In this document: positions 24,388 to 34,900 of the stretch, piece after piece
How the letters are laid out: each line of letters begins with the position of its first letter
Numbering within the stretch: position 1 is the stretch's first letter
NCBI RefSeq assembly: GCF_018919205.1
Contig: NZ_JAHLQN010000001.1
Coordinates: forward strand, 1,488,001 to 1,552,000
DNA from: Dysosmobacter acutus
Lineage (GTDB): Bacteria; Bacillota; Clostridia; Oscillospirales; Oscillospiraceae
Length of the DNA: 64,000 bases
Direction of reading: 5' to 3'
Notes under the pieces: generated by a model
Database searches by the model: none
Told to the model about the DNA's origin: nothing
The model's input: only the letters and a program-made list of their open reading frames with translations
Made by a program: the position numbers and the translations under genes

Positions 24388-26713
24388 AACTCTGCAAAAT
24401 ACACTGAAGCAGGACAAAGAAAGATTTACGGTTCCGAAATCTGTACAGGACATCATCCCCATCCGCCGCATCTGGCCGGATGGGGTCTTTCAATTTGGCA
24501 GCAAGTATTCTAAAACACTGCGTTTTAGCGACATCAATTATGCCATCGCCTCGAAAGAGGATAAGACAGCCATGTTTCTCAGCTATTCCGAGCTGCTGAA
24601 CGCGCTGGACACCGGCTCCACCACGAAAATTACCATCAACAATAAGCGCCTGGACCGACGCAACTTTGAGCAGGAGATCCTCATCCCGCCCAAGGGAGAT
24701 GATCTGGACGGCGGGCGTAAGGAATACAACGCCATGCTGCTGGATAAGGTGACGGACTCATCCAACAGTGTGGTGCAGGAGCGCTACATCACACTGTCCG
24801 TCCACAAGAAAAATGTGGAGGAAGCCCGCGCGTTTTTTGACCGCACGGTCCATGACGCCTCTTCCCGTCTGAACCACATGGACTCTCGCTGCGAGGAACT
24901 GGATGCGGCAGACCGCCTCCATATCCTGCATGATTTCTACCGTGTGGGTGAGGAAAGCGAGTTCCGCTTTGACCTCCGGGAGAACATGAAAAACGGGCGT
25001 TCCTTCAAGGACGCCATCTGCCCAGACAGCATGGAATTCAAAAAGGATCATTTTATCATGAGCGGTAAGTATGGCCGGGTACTGTTTCTGAAGGAGTATG
25101 CCAGCTATATCAAGGATTCCATGATCAATGAGCTTACCAGCCTGAACCGAAGTCTTATGCTGTCTATCGACATCATCCCTGTCCCTACCGACGAGGCGGT
25201 GCGGGAGATGCAGAATCGCCTGCTGGGTGTGGAGACCAATGTGACCAACTGGCAGCGCCGGCAGAACGCTAACAATAACTTTTCTGCCGTTGTCCCCTAC
25301 GATCTGGAGCAGCAGCGCAAGGAGACCCGTGAGATGCTGGACGATCTCACCACCCGCGACCAGCGGATGATGTTTGCCGTGGTGACGCTGGTGCATCTGG
25401 CAGACAGCAAGGAAGAACTGGACAGTGATACGGAAACGCTCCAGTCCATTGCCCGCAAGCACCTCTGTCAGCTCACGACACTGAACTGGCAGCAGGCGGA
25501 CGGGCTGGTGACGGCGCTGCCGCTGGGCCTGCGCCGCATCGATGCTCTGCGTACTCTGACCACGGAAGCGCTGGCTGTTCTCATGCCCTTTAAGGCCCAG
25601 GAGATCTGGGACCGGGGCGGTGTGTACTACGGGCAGAATGCCATCAGCAAAAACCTCATCGTGGCGGACCGCAGGCAGCTTCTCAACGGCAACGCATTCA
25701 TTCTCGGTGTCTCCGGCTCCGGCAAATCCTTCAGCGCCAAGAAGGAGATGGTGTCTCTGGCGCTGTCCACGCAGGACGATATTATCGTCATCGATCCGGA
25801 GTCGGAGTACCGCCCCCTCATCGAAGGGCTGGGCGGTCAGGTCATCAACATCTCCGCCACCTCACCTAACCATATCAACGCCATGGATATGGAGCAGGGC
25901 TATGGGGACGGAGAGAACCCCGTGGTGCTGAAATCCGAGTTCCTGCTTTCCCTCTGTGAACAGCTCATTGGGGCAGGCAAGCTGTCTGCCAAGGAAAAAT
26001 CCGTCATCGACCGCTGTACCGCGCAGGTGTACCGGGACTATATCCGCAGCGGCTATCACGGCGCGGTCCCCACCTTGCAGGACTTCCACGCCGAGCTGCT
26101 CCGCCAGCCGGAAAAGGAAGCGCAGGATGTGGCGCTGGCCATCGAACTGTTTACAGACGGCAGTCTCAACACCTTTGCCAAGCCCACCAATGTGGACACC
26201 AATGCCCGCATCCTCTGCTACGATATCCGGGACCTTGGTAAGCAGCTTCTGCCGGTGGGGATGCTGGTGGTGTTGGACAGTATCTTCAACCGCATCATCC
26301 GCAACCGTGGGCTGAAGCGCAACACCTGGATCTATATTGATGAGATCTATCTGCTGTTCCAGCATGAGTACAGCGCCAATTTCCTCTTCACCCTGTGGAA
26401 ACGTATGAGAAAGTATCAGGCTTGCGGAACGGGGATCAGCCAGAATATCGAAGACCTGCTGCAGTCCCACACGGCCCGCACCATGCTGGCAAACAGTGAG
26501 TTCCTCATCATGCTGAACCAGGCGGCTACAGACCGGGAGGAACTGGCGCGTCTGCTGAACATCTCGGATAATCAGCTCTCCTACATCACCAATGTGGACT
26601 CCGGCCGGGGACTCATCAAGTGCGGAAGCGCTATCGTGCCTTTTGTGGATCATTTCCCAAAGAACAAGCTCTACCGCTTAATGACCACAAAGCCCTCGGA
26701 TCTGGCTGCGTGA
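24380..26713 (+). CDS. virB4: VirB4-like conjugation ATPase
   Basis: A 777-residue motor protein that powers the mating channel. Walker A GVSGSGKS lies near residue 443 and Walker B WIYIDEIYLLF near residue 650, with the downstream GTGISQNIEDLLQS sensor region. The N-terminal third matches the CagE/TrbE-type domain. TTG is the start, with AAAGGAGG upstream. Unlike virD4 it is intact, so the channel ATPase should still be made. Confidence 0.92.
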   Translation: MIKTLQNTLKQDKERFTVPKSVQDIIPIRRIWPDGVFQFGSKYSKTLRFSDINYAIASKEDKTAMFLSYSELLNALDTGSTTKITINNKRLDRRNFEQEILIPPKGDDLDGGRKEYNAMLLDKVTDSSNSVVQERYITLSVHKKNVEEARAFFDRTVHDASSRLNHMDSRCEELDAADRLHILHDFYRVGEESEFRFDLRENMKNGRSFKDAICPDSMEFKKDHFIMSGKYGRVLFLKEYASYIKDSMINELTSLNRSLMLSIDIIPVPTDEAVREMQNRLLGVETNVTNWQRRQNANNNFSAVVPYDLEQQRKETREMLDDLTTRDQRMMFAVVTLVHLADSKEELDSDTETLQSIARKHLCQLTTLNWQQADGLVTALPLGLRRIDALRTLTTEALAVLMPFKAQEIWDRGGVYYGQNAISKNLIVADRRQLLNGNAFILGVSGSGKSFSAKKEMVSLALSTQDDIIVIDPESEYRPLIEGLGGQVINISATSPNHINAMDMEQGYGDGENPVVLKSEFLLSLCEQLIGAGKLSAKEKSVIDRCTAQVYRDYIRSGYHGAVPTLQDFHAELLRQPEKEAQDVALAIELFTDGSLNTFAKPTNVDTNARILCYDIRDLGKQLLPVGMLVVLDSIFNRIIRNRGLKRNTWIYIDEIYLLFQHEYSANFLFTLWKRMRKYQACGTGISQNIEDLLQSHTARTMLANSEFLIMLNQAATDREELARLLNISDNQLSYITNVDSGRGLIKCGSAIVPFVDHFPKNKLYRLMTTKPSDLAA

Positions 26714-26719
26714 TAGCCC

Positions 26720-28759
26720 ATGGAGAAAATTAAAGAAAAACCGGCGCTGAGTGAGCGTGTCAAAGAGAAAGCTGTATCCGCTCCAAAGGAGCTTTTGCGC
26801 AAGATGTTGGATGACGGCTCGGAGCGTCTGCGGACTCAGCTCCGGGATACCGCCCAGCGGGGGCGGCGGGATGAATATGGCGGCGACGCCATTGAGGACA
26901 CCGCCGCCAGTGGCCTGCACCGCGCCGAAAAGGAACTGCTGAAGCAGCGCAAGAAGAAAAACACGGAGCAGAGCGCGTCACCCCAGGGTGACGCCTCTGC
27001 TCCCAGCTCCAACAGCGACGTGCCGCCTGTCATCCGCACCAGAGAAGCCGAAGCGGCGAGGGTAAGCACTCCGCCGCCGCCTGCGCAGGAACAGGCACGG
27101 CAGGCGGCTATGAAGCAGGCAATCAAGACAAAGAATGCCTACATCAGCACTCAAGGCGGGACCGCCGTAACGGAAGTGCCGGAGCCGCAACGGCAGGGCC
27201 AGCAGGCGTTCATTCAGGAGCAGGGCCGCAAAGCGTCCCGCCAGCAGGCACAGCGCAGGCAGGCAGAGCAGCGGTTCCGACACCAGGATGATCTGCGTGG
27301 AGATTCGCTGCGTACGGAAGGTTTCAAGCCAACCAGCAGGGGCAGAATCAAAGAGCGCGGCGGCATCCAGCAGCCAAAGAAGCACCAACTCCCCGAACCG
27401 AAAACGCCAAATTACGCTGCGGGGATCGCGCCAAAAGCGCGTGAGGGCAGCAAATCTGCGGTGTTGTCCGCCGAACAGGCCGTGCGCTCCTCCACCGTCC
27501 ATGCGACTGCGGCTGGAACACACGCTGCCAGAGAAGCGGCCATGCAGATGGCCAAGCGGCAGCAGATGACAAAAGCGGCAGAAACCGCAACGCAGAAAAC
27601 CGCGCAGGCGGCGGGCCGCGCGCTGCGCTCCATCATTGCCGCTGCCCAGAGCTTACTTGCGGCAATAGCGGCTGGTGGGAGCACAGTTGTAGCCATGGTG
27701 CTGGTGATTTGTCTGATTGGACTTCTGATCGTGTCGCCTTTTGGGATCTTTTTCTCCGGAGAGGACAGCGGCACCGGCTACACCATGCCGGAAGCTGTCA
27801 GCGTATTGAACGGCGAGTTCGCCGCCCGGATCGAGCAGATCAAGACAGAGAACCCCTACGATGAACTGGACATGGACAACGCTGGCAGCGCCGCCATGAT
27901 TTCCAACTGGCGGGATGTGCTGGCTGTTTATGCTGTGCGGACCACCACGGACAACGCTTCACCGGATGAGGTCGCCACACTGACCGAAGAAAAAATGGAG
28001 ATCCTTCGTGAAATCTTCTGGGACATGAACGCCATCACTTATTGGACGGAAATAGTACCAGGCGGCAAAGATGAAGCGGATACGGTCATTTTGCATATCA
28101 TCGTCACAATAAAAACGCACCTGCAAATGGCGGATGAATACCAATTCAACACGGAACAGCGCAGATTGTTAGAGGAACTCATGCAGCCGAAATATCAGGA
28201 ACTGTTCATGGTTTTGACGGGAAGTTATCAGGACATTGAACTGAGTCCCGACGAGGTGGCAAAGATCATAGAAAATCTCCCCGCCAATCTCAGCGAGAAT
28301 CGCAAGCAAGTAGTTCTGACGGCGTATCAACTCTTGGGCAAAGTTCATTATTTCTGGGGAGGAAAGTCATTGATTATTGGCTGGGACAGCCGCTGGGGAA
28401 TGCCGATGAAAGTTACTGCCGAAGGAAGCTCCACCACCGGCACTGTGCGGCCCTTCGGACTGGATTGTTCAGGAATGGTGGATTGGGTATTCTACAACCA
28501 GAGCGGCGGACAATACGTCATTGGGCATGGCGGCGGGGCCACTGCGCAGCACAGCTACTGTACGCCTATTGCTTGGAGTGACGCCCAGCCGGGAGACCTT
28601 GCCTTTTATCCGGGTGACAGCCATGTCGGCATTGTTTGCGGCTTTGACAGCGGCGGTAATATCATGATCATCCACTGCGCCAGTGGCGCGAATAATGTGG
28701 TGGTGACTGGGAAGATCGGCTTCACCTCGATTGGCAGGCCAGAGTATTTTGCGGATTGA
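26720..28759 (+). CDS. NlpC/P60 cell-wall hydrolase of the conjugation apparatus
   Basis: A 679-residue protein with a long glutamine- and alanine-rich cytoplasmic part (residues 1-310), one membrane helix near residues 320-345, a region of about 200 residues, and a C-terminal NlpC/P60 domain. The catalytic Cys lies in LDCSGMVDW near residue 580 and the His in SHVGIVCG near residue 633. It should cut peptidoglycan peptides to let the channel through the wall. In related elements topoisomerase and further transfer genes follow; here the plus-strand run stops and minus-strand surface genes begin. Confidence 0.88.
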   Translation: MEKIKEKPALSERVKEKAVSAPKELLRKMLDDGSERLRTQLRDTAQRGRRDEYGGDAIEDTAASGLHRAEKELLKQRKKKNTEQSASPQGDASAPSSNSDVPPVIRTREAEAARVSTPPPPAQEQARQAAMKQAIKTKNAYISTQGGTAVTEVPEPQRQGQQAFIQEQGRKASRQQAQRRQAEQRFRHQDDLRGDSLRTEGFKPTSRGRIKERGGIQQPKKHQLPEPKTPNYAAGIAPKAREGSKSAVLSAEQAVRSSTVHATAAGTHAAREAAMQMAKRQQMTKAAETATQKTAQAAGRALRSIIAAAQSLLAAIAAGGSTVVAMVLVICLIGLLIVSPFGIFFSGEDSGTGYTMPEAVSVLNGEFAARIEQIKTENPYDELDMDNAGSAAMISNWRDVLAVYAVRTTTDNASPDEVATLTEEKMEILREIFWDMNAITYWTEIVPGGKDEADTVILHIIVTIKTHLQMADEYQFNTEQRRLLEELMQPKYQELFMVLTGSYQDIELSPDEVAKIIENLPANLSENRKQVVLTAYQLLGKVHYFWGGKSLIIGWDSRWGMPMKVTAEGSSTTGTVRPFGLDCSGMVDWVFYNQSGGQYVIGHGGGATAQHSYCTPIAWSDAQPGDLAFYPGDSHVGIVCGFDSGGNIMIIHCASGANNVVVTGKIGFTSIGRPEYFAD

Positions 28760-28823
28760 GAAATGTGCGCATGGAGATGAGTTCATAGTTGATTGCTATC
28801 ATGCTCCATGATATACAGAGAAA

Positions 28824-28852
28824 GGCAGGGAGCCTCAATAGAGGCTCCCTGC
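28824..28852 (-). terminator. Intrinsic terminator of the first SLH gene
   Basis: A perfect 13-bp stem (GGCAGGGAGCCTC/GAGGCTCCCTGCC, four-base loop) lies just beyond the SLH stop codon. On the minus strand TTTCTCT follows. Confidence 0.8.
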
Positions 28853-28863
28853 CGCTTGGGTTC

Positions 28864-29095
28864 TTACTTGCCCTGATAGGCTCTGAAAAGGAAAGTAACG
28901 ATTTGTGCGCGGGTGCAGCTATTGTCTGGCCCGAACAGGCCATTGCCGATGCCGTTGGTCACGCCATTTTCCACGGCCCATGCCACAGCGTTTGCATAGT
29001 AGCTATCGGTAAGAACATCGCTGAACTCTGCCTTGCTATCGACCAGCTTACCAATGGCACGGAACAGGAAAGTCACGCTCTGGGCACGGGTGCAG
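28864..29095 (-). repeat. SLH-encoding direct repeat, copy 1
   Basis: The 3' end of the first SLH gene. Compared with 31683-31914 the first 80 bases are identical, then about 30 bases differ, then about 120 bases are identical again. This patchwork suggests gene conversion or recombination between the copies. Confidence 0.85.
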
Positions 29096-31074
29096 GTCGT
29101 GTCGGGGCTGAACTTGCCGTCACCGGTACCGGTGGTGATGCCCTCGCTCAGCGCCCAGCGGACAGCTTCGGCGTAGTACGCGTCCTCGGCAACATCTGTC
29201 ATGTTCATAGCGTAATTCACCACGGGAGAACCGGCCGCACGCCACAGGAAGGTGACGATCTGTGCGCGGGTGCAAGGCTGGTTCGGCCCAAAGAGGCCGT
29301 TGCCGATACCGCCGGTGATGCCGTTCTTCGCCGCCCACAAAACCGCGTCAGCATAATAGCTGTTGGCGGGAACATCGGCAAAATAGTCAGCCGCGGTTTT
29401 CTCCGGCGCAAAGGTCGCACTTACCGTGACCTTGCCGGCAGGCATTTTGAAAGTGTACTTGCCGTTGCCCTTGTCGGTCAACTTCAATTCATTGCCGTTC
29501 TTGTCGGTAACGGTGAGGTCATCCAGTTTGAAACCATCGTCCGGCTTGACGGTGATTGTCACGGTATCACCACGCTCGGCGTAGCGGCGGTTTGCTGTCA
29601 CTGTGCCGTTCCGGATGTCCTCGCCCACCTCGATGGCGTAAGTCGGGTCGCTATCGTCGCCACCGGAGCTTCTCCGAACCAGAGCATTGATAGCGTCCTC
29701 AATGGCCTGCGCCATAGCGTCTACTTCGGCCTGCTCTGCCTTGCTCTTGGTTCTGTCAACAGCGTAAATCGCCTTTTCTACATCAGCATAGTTCGAGTAA
29801 AGGTTGCTGTCGATTGCTTTTGCAGCAGCGATGGCGGCATCGACAGCGGTGTAGTCGGCCAAAATGTTATTATCATCCCATGCAAAGGTCGGATGCTTGA
29901 TACCGGCTACCCATCCAATGCCTGCACCGGCATGATCTTGAAGGCCAGTGAGAACATCTGTGGAGGTGAAGTTGGATTCAGCAGTGCCGCACGATGACTG
30001 GTCAAAGGTCGGGTCGGCACCCGCAGTACCTGCATTCAAATCAACCACCAGCTTAACAACGGCTAAGTAATTGCCTTTATTATCAGGATATGTTTCTTCA
30101 TCAAGCGTTACACCATCAGGAGGGGTATCCGGCCAGATGCAGTTTGTAATACGGGGTGTTGCAACGGCAGCAATCCAAGTAACATTCCCCGGCTCTTTGC
30201 TGGTAATGTCCTTTGTCGCAACCAGACAGTTTCTGATTGTTACGCCGGGTTCTCCGTAAAAATCAAAGTTTGCGCCGAGAATACCACCTACAGCTGAGTA
30301 GATATTATCGCAGGAAACAGAACCACCAAACCAGCAATCAGTAATCGACGAATTGCCTGAAGAGTTTTCCCACTGGCCAATCAATCCTCCCACGGTATCA
30401 GCATGCTCGAAACTGCCTTCTGTACTAACAACCGCAGCATCCGAGCCGCAGCCTTTTACTTGTGTACTCCAAGTGCATTGACCAATCAGTCCACCAACCA
30501 TCTTGTCGCCAACATTGTTTTCTATTCTTCCGCTTGTATAGCAGTTTTCAACTGTGCCGCCATTGACCCAATCTGCCAAAATGCCGGCAAGTAACGAACC
30601 ATCATTTGAGGCAATATCAGCGTCTATAACAAGTAAATTCTTTAATGTACCACCGTCAGAAACAACTCCGAATAGTCCATTTCGAATAAGTTCGTCACCA
30701 GTAGAGTGATGATGCAGATTCATGATTTTATGATGCTGTCCATCAAAAGTACCAGCAAAAAATCTTCCCTGGTTACTGCCATCTCCAATGGGAGTCCACT
30801 GGGAGCCGGATAAGTCGAGGTCATTATCTAAGTAAATCGTTTTCCCTTTAAATGATACAGATGCAGTTTTGTCATTGACTAACTGTGCTAAACCGGCCAA
30901 CTGTTCGGCAGTGGTGAAACGGTATTCAGTGTCCGTCTCATGGTCGGTGTACCAGCTTGTATCTGCCGTACCGTTCCATGTGGCAGCGCTATTCTCTGCC
31001 GCCAGCGCTGCCGTTGGCAACAGCGTAAAACACAATGCCAGAATAAGCAGCAGACTTCCGATGCGTTTTTTCAT
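28864..31074 (-). CDS. SLH-anchored surface protein with GLUG and FIVAR-like regions
   Basis: A 736-residue exported protein. A signal peptide (SLLLILALCFTLLPTAALA) is followed by about 350 residues with GLUG-type GGLIGQ repeats, a helical FIVAR-like part, a Gly-Asp-Thr beta domain (GDTVTITVKPDDGF) and three C-terminal SLH domains. SLH domains bind secondary wall polymer and hold the protein on the cell surface; adhesion is likely. It has its own promoter at 31236-31264, a palindromic leader and a terminator. Its last 230 bases are almost identical in patches to the neighbouring SLH gene. Confidence 0.9.
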   Translation of the reverse strand: MKKRIGSLLLILALCFTLLPTAALAAENSAATWNGTADTSWYTDHETDTEYRFTTAEQLAGLAQLVNDKTASVSFKGKTIYLDNDLDLSGSQWTPIGDGSNQGRFFAGTFDGQHHKIMNLHHHSTGDELIRNGLFGVVSDGGTLKNLLVIDADIASNDGSLLAGILADWVNGGTVENCYTSGRIENNVGDKMVGGLIGQCTWSTQVKGCGSDAAVVSTEGSFEHADTVGGLIGQWENSSGNSSITDCWFGGSVSCDNIYSAVGGILGANFDFYGEPGVTIRNCLVATKDITSKEPGNVTWIAAVATPRITNCIWPDTPPDGVTLDEETYPDNKGNYLAVVKLVVDLNAGTAGADPTFDQSSCGTAESNFTSTDVLTGLQDHAGAGIGWVAGIKHPTFAWDDNNILADYTAVDAAIAAAKAIDSNLYSNYADVEKAIYAVDRTKSKAEQAEVDAMAQAIEDAINALVRRSSGGDDSDPTYAIEVGEDIRNGTVTANRRYAERGDTVTITVKPDDGFKLDDLTVTDKNGNELKLTDKGNGKYTFKMPAGKVTVSATFAPEKTAADYFADVPANSYYADAVLWAAKNGITGGIGNGLFGPNQPCTRAQIVTFLWRAAGSPVVNYAMNMTDVAEDAYYAEAVRWALSEGITTGTGDGKFSPDTTCTRAQSVTFLFRAIGKLVDSKAEFSDVLTDSYYANAVAWAVENGVTNGIGNGLFGPDNSCTRAQIVTFLFRAYQGK

Positions 31075-31161
31075 GGTGTATCCTCCTTTGTATGATGGTC
31101 AAAATTTTCTTCATGCCCGCCTGACCGCAGCGGGCAAAGTCCACAGGTTACAGAACGGTAT

Positions 31162-31203
31162 CATCCCGTGGGTACCCACGGGATGAGGGGCGCGCCCCTC
31201 ATC
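31162..31203. repeat. Two overlapping perfect palindromes in the SLH leader
   Basis: ATCCCGTGGGTACCCACGGGAT (as arms of 11 bases around 31173/31174) overlaps GATGAGGGGCG/CGCCCCTCATC. They lie in the presumed 5' leader of the minus-strand SLH mRNA. On the plus strand a T run follows, so they could also terminate plus-strand transcription. Confidence 0.75.
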
Positions 31204-31235
31204 ATAAGTTTTTCGCTTCATACTAATTCATAATA

Positions 31236-31264
31236 ATTATATCCGCATTTTTGCAAAATGTAAA
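31236..31264 (-). promoter_or_regulatory. Promoter of the first SLH gene
   Basis: On the minus strand TTTACA, a 17-base spacer and a perfect TATAAT lie about 160 bases upstream of the start codon at 31074. Confidence 0.75.
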
Positions 31265-31363
31265 TCGTTCTAAAGTATGAGGATGGATAAAATTTTTGAA
31301 TATGCTACTCGCCTTCACGTTTTACAACATTCAGCCATTTCTTTTTCCATGTGTTAGGGTGGA

Positions 31364-31480
31364 TCAGCAGGGTTGGCTTCCCCAACGCAAGGGCATAGGC
31401 CATTCATAGGTGCCGTTTTTGCGCTGATTTTCTCCGGTCTTGAGGACACGCCCATTCCTATCTTTGCGCTTTTCCGCCAA
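31364..31480 (-). pseudogene. Tn916-type integrase remnant (5' end)
   Basis: Thirty-eight codons from a TTG with AAAGGAG upstream read AEKRKDRNGRVLKTGENQRK and then NGTYEW before diverging and stopping. This is the start of Tn916-family tyrosine integrases (arm-type DNA-binding domain). The remaining 360 or so residues are missing. The remnant, with its upstream dyad, marks an older or second mobile element between the two SLH genes. Confidence 0.8.
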
Positions 31481-31504
31481 ATCGCACACTCCTTTCTGGA
31501 AAAG

Positions 31505-31549
31505 CGCTCCAATATGTATGATAGAATTATCATAACACATTGGAGCGCC
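31505..31549. promoter_or_regulatory. Nested dyad upstream of the integrase remnant
   Basis: Outer arms GCGCTCCAAT and ATTGGAGCGC enclose an inner perfect dyad ATGATA-GAAT-TATCAT. It lies 25 bases upstream of the integrase start and probably was its operator or a leader hairpin. The rest of 31550-31623 shows no gene. Confidence 0.65.
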
Positions 31550-31623
31550 TAACAGCTTTCGGTATATACGTCAAGTATTCGCATTGCAGCAATGTTCCAC
31601 GCCAATTCCCTGCCGTGCAGAGT

Positions 31624-31663
31624 AAAAAGCTCCCGCCGAGGATGATCTCAGCGGGAGCTTTTT
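31624..31663 (-). terminator. Intrinsic terminator of the second SLH gene
   Basis: AAAAAGCTCCCGC and GCGGGAGCTTTTT form a 13-bp stem around a 14-base loop, 20 bases beyond the SLH stop. The A/T flanks allow use in both directions. Confidence 0.8.
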
Positions 31664-31682
31664 ATTGGATTGCCGATTCGCC

Positions 31683-31914
31683 TTACTTGCCCTGATAGGC
31701 TCTGAAAAGGAAAGTAACGATTTGTGCGCGGGTGCAGCTATTGTCTGGCCCGAACAGGCCATCACCAATGCCGTTTGTGACGCCGTTCTCCATCGCCCAT
31801 GCCACAGCGTTTGCATAGTAGCTATCGGTAAGAACATCGCTGAACTCTGCCTTGCTATCGACCAGCTTACCAATGGCACGGAACAGGAAAGTCACGCTCT
31901 GGGCACGGGTGCAG
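31683..31914 (-). repeat. SLH-encoding direct repeat, copy 2
   Basis: Partner of 28864-29095, with the same boundaries relative to the stop codon and the same alternation of identical and diverged patches. Confidence 0.85.
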
Positions 31915-34900
31915 GTGGCGTCAGGACTGAATTTGCCATCGCCCGTTCCTGTGGTGATACCGTTCTCCACCGCCCACGCAACTGCCTTAGCATAATAGCT
32001 GTCCGCAGAAACATCAGAGAAGCTGCTCATGCTCTTGGGTTCGGGAGAACCGGCAGCACGCCACAGGAAGGTGACGATCTGTGCGCGGGTGCAGGGCTGG
32101 TTCGGTCCAAAGAGGCCGTTGCCAATACCGCCGGTGATGCCCTTCTTGGCGGCCCACTTCACAGCCTCATAGTAGTAGGCGTCGGTGGAAACGTCCGCGA
32201 AGTTCAGCGTCTCGATCTCAGCGAATTCCGCAGAAACCGTCACCTTGGAGGCGGGCATGGTGAAGGTAAACTTGCCGTTGCCCTTGTCCTTCACCTTGAT
32301 CTTGCTGCCGCTGGCGTCCTTCACGGTCAGGGTGTCCAGCTCATAGCCGCTGTCGGGCTTGACGGTGATGGTCACGGTATCGCCCTTGGAGGCGTTCTTG
32401 GGGCTGACGGTCACATCGCCGTGCTTGACAGAGGGCGCGGAGACATCATAGCGTCTGGAGGAAGAGCTGGAACCGCCGCCGGAGCTGGGCGCAGAGTAGC
32501 TGACCGTCCAGACACCGTTCGCGGTGCTGCTCACATAGTAATTGTTTGCCAGAGCGCCGGAGGGGTCTGTCAGATACACGCCGGAGGTCAAGCCGGATTT
32601 TGCAAGAACCGTATAGGTATAAGCGCCCTCGCTGCCAGCGCGCTTGACGATGTTGGTGTTGCCGTTGCCCACAACGTGAACGCTCGGGTCGCTGCTGAAC
32701 GTGCCGCCGGTGATGGAGATGGTCTCGCTGCCCGGGCCGCCGCCCTTCTGAATTTCGCCATTGAAAGAGCCATTTTTGATATTGATAACAGCTGTTGTGT
32801 CAGTTGTAGCATCAGCGCGAACAACACCGGTAAATGTACCGTTCTCAATGTTGATCGTACCGCCGGAGTTGTAAACATAGGCAGCATACGGAGCGGTATA
32901 GGTGCCGCTCTTTACAGTGGCGGTGCCGCCATACTGAACAGCCACCGCACAATTCAAGTACGTGCCATCTCCAGTTCTGATATCCGTAACTTTGATCTCG
33001 CAATTTTCCAATGTTGCATTGCTTCCAACCTGCACGCAGCCGCCGTATTTTGCGGTCAGCTTCATGTCGGTGAACGATGCGGTCTTGGTTTCAAAAGCAG
33101 CGCCCAAGAATGCATTGATACCAGTGATGTTATAGGTGCCGCCGGAGACAATGACCTCACCACAGCCGGAAGCCTTCACAACGCGCTCGTCCGTCTCGGC
33201 GCTGACATTGTTCAGGACCAACTTGCTCTCACTGCCCACCGTAAACAATGCAGTGTAGTGGTAGTTGTCGCTTGCGCAGGTGCTTCCGGTGTAAGATCCG
33301 CCGTTAATCGTCACTGTAGAGCCGGCAGAACCTTCGCGAAGGTCAACAAATCCCCAGACTTTCGTCTCCCATTCGGTATTATGCGTGTCTCCCATCTTCA
33401 TGCCGCTTCCTGCGGTCATGCCGTTGATGGTCAAGTTTACATTTTTAGCAGTGACCCAAATCGCACTGTTTTTCTCATCCTTAGATTCACTTCTATCCGA
33501 TGCCGTCGCAGCAGTCAGTACATGACCGTTCAGATCAAGCGTCATGCTCTTCGTGACTTCAATCGGCTTTATAACGGTCACATCCTTCAGCAGCGTGACG
33601 GTCGCGTTTTCGTCAGCGGCGGTGATAGCGTCGGGGAGGGTGGTGTACTCCTTTGACCCGATCATAGCGACCGTATCCTCGTTCGGCTTCACCCAATGAC
33701 CCTTCGAAACCTCCACAAGCACTTCGTTGGCGCTCTTGTTAACAATATCGCCGTAAGCAGTACCGGCGGCAACGACCTTGTTGTCAATGATCACAAGACC
33801 GTCTGTGCCGACCTCTTTACGGCCGAAGATGCTGTCTTCGGGCTTTTGGGTGCCTGCATTTTCCTGCATCAAGATATTCTGGCTTGCGGAAGTAGCAGCG
33901 TCAACGGTGACCTGACCGACATTCGCCGTGCCGACTAGATCGCCGACGCGCCAGCTCTTTCCCGTCTCAGTGCACTTCAGAGTGCTGTCCTTTACAGTGC
34001 AGCCCGTGATGGTGTGGTAGGTGGCGGGATTCGCACCGGCGTGACCGATCAGGCCGCCGACAGAGCCCTTCGCCTCAATCGTCACATTCTCGACGGAGCA
34101 GTTTGTAAGCGTGACCTTGGTATCGACCGGGCCGTCGTTCTGGTTGTTATAGCCGGATGTCCAGCCAATCAGACCGCCGACGCGCGCGCCGCCGGTGCTG
34201 ACAATTTTGCTGTTCTTCAGATGGCAGTTATCCAGTTCGATTCGAGTCATGGAATCCACGCAGTTGATAAATGCGCCGATTCCCTGATTATTCGTTGTGT
34301 CGTTGATATCCGCACCAGCAATGGTCAGATCCTTGATCACAATGCCGGATTTGCCCGCAAAGCCGCCCGCAAACAAGGGGGCGCTCAGGCCGGTGATGGT
34401 CTTGCCGTTGCCGTTCAGGGTGATGACGCCATGACCATGGTATCCATCCACACCCACCGGCGTCCAGTTCTTACCGGTCATATTGATGTCGTCCAGCAGC
34501 TCGATCACGGTGTCGCCGGTTTTGTTTGCGGCCGCAAAGGCGTCGGCGAGGGTGGGATACTCGGTATCGCCGATTTTGGCAACATACGACATTTTAACCT
34601 CGCCTGTGGTCGCGTCAAAATTTGCACCAGGCGCAAGGTAGTCATTGTTGATTCCTCCGGGGAACGTACCGGCTGTGATGTTGAACTCGTTCTTGGCGGC
34701 TTCGGCATCCATTTCGGCTGTAATATTAAAGTCACCGCTGATGCCGGTGCCGTTGGCCTCGATGGTGACTTTCTGCTCGTCCGTAGAGCCTTCAATGTCC
34801 TTCTGAAGCAGGCCCTTAGTGCAGTCCGTAGCGGTCACAGTCGTCAGCGTGATATTCGTAGGCTTGGAAGCAACGATAGCCGCCTTTTCAGTCAGACCGT

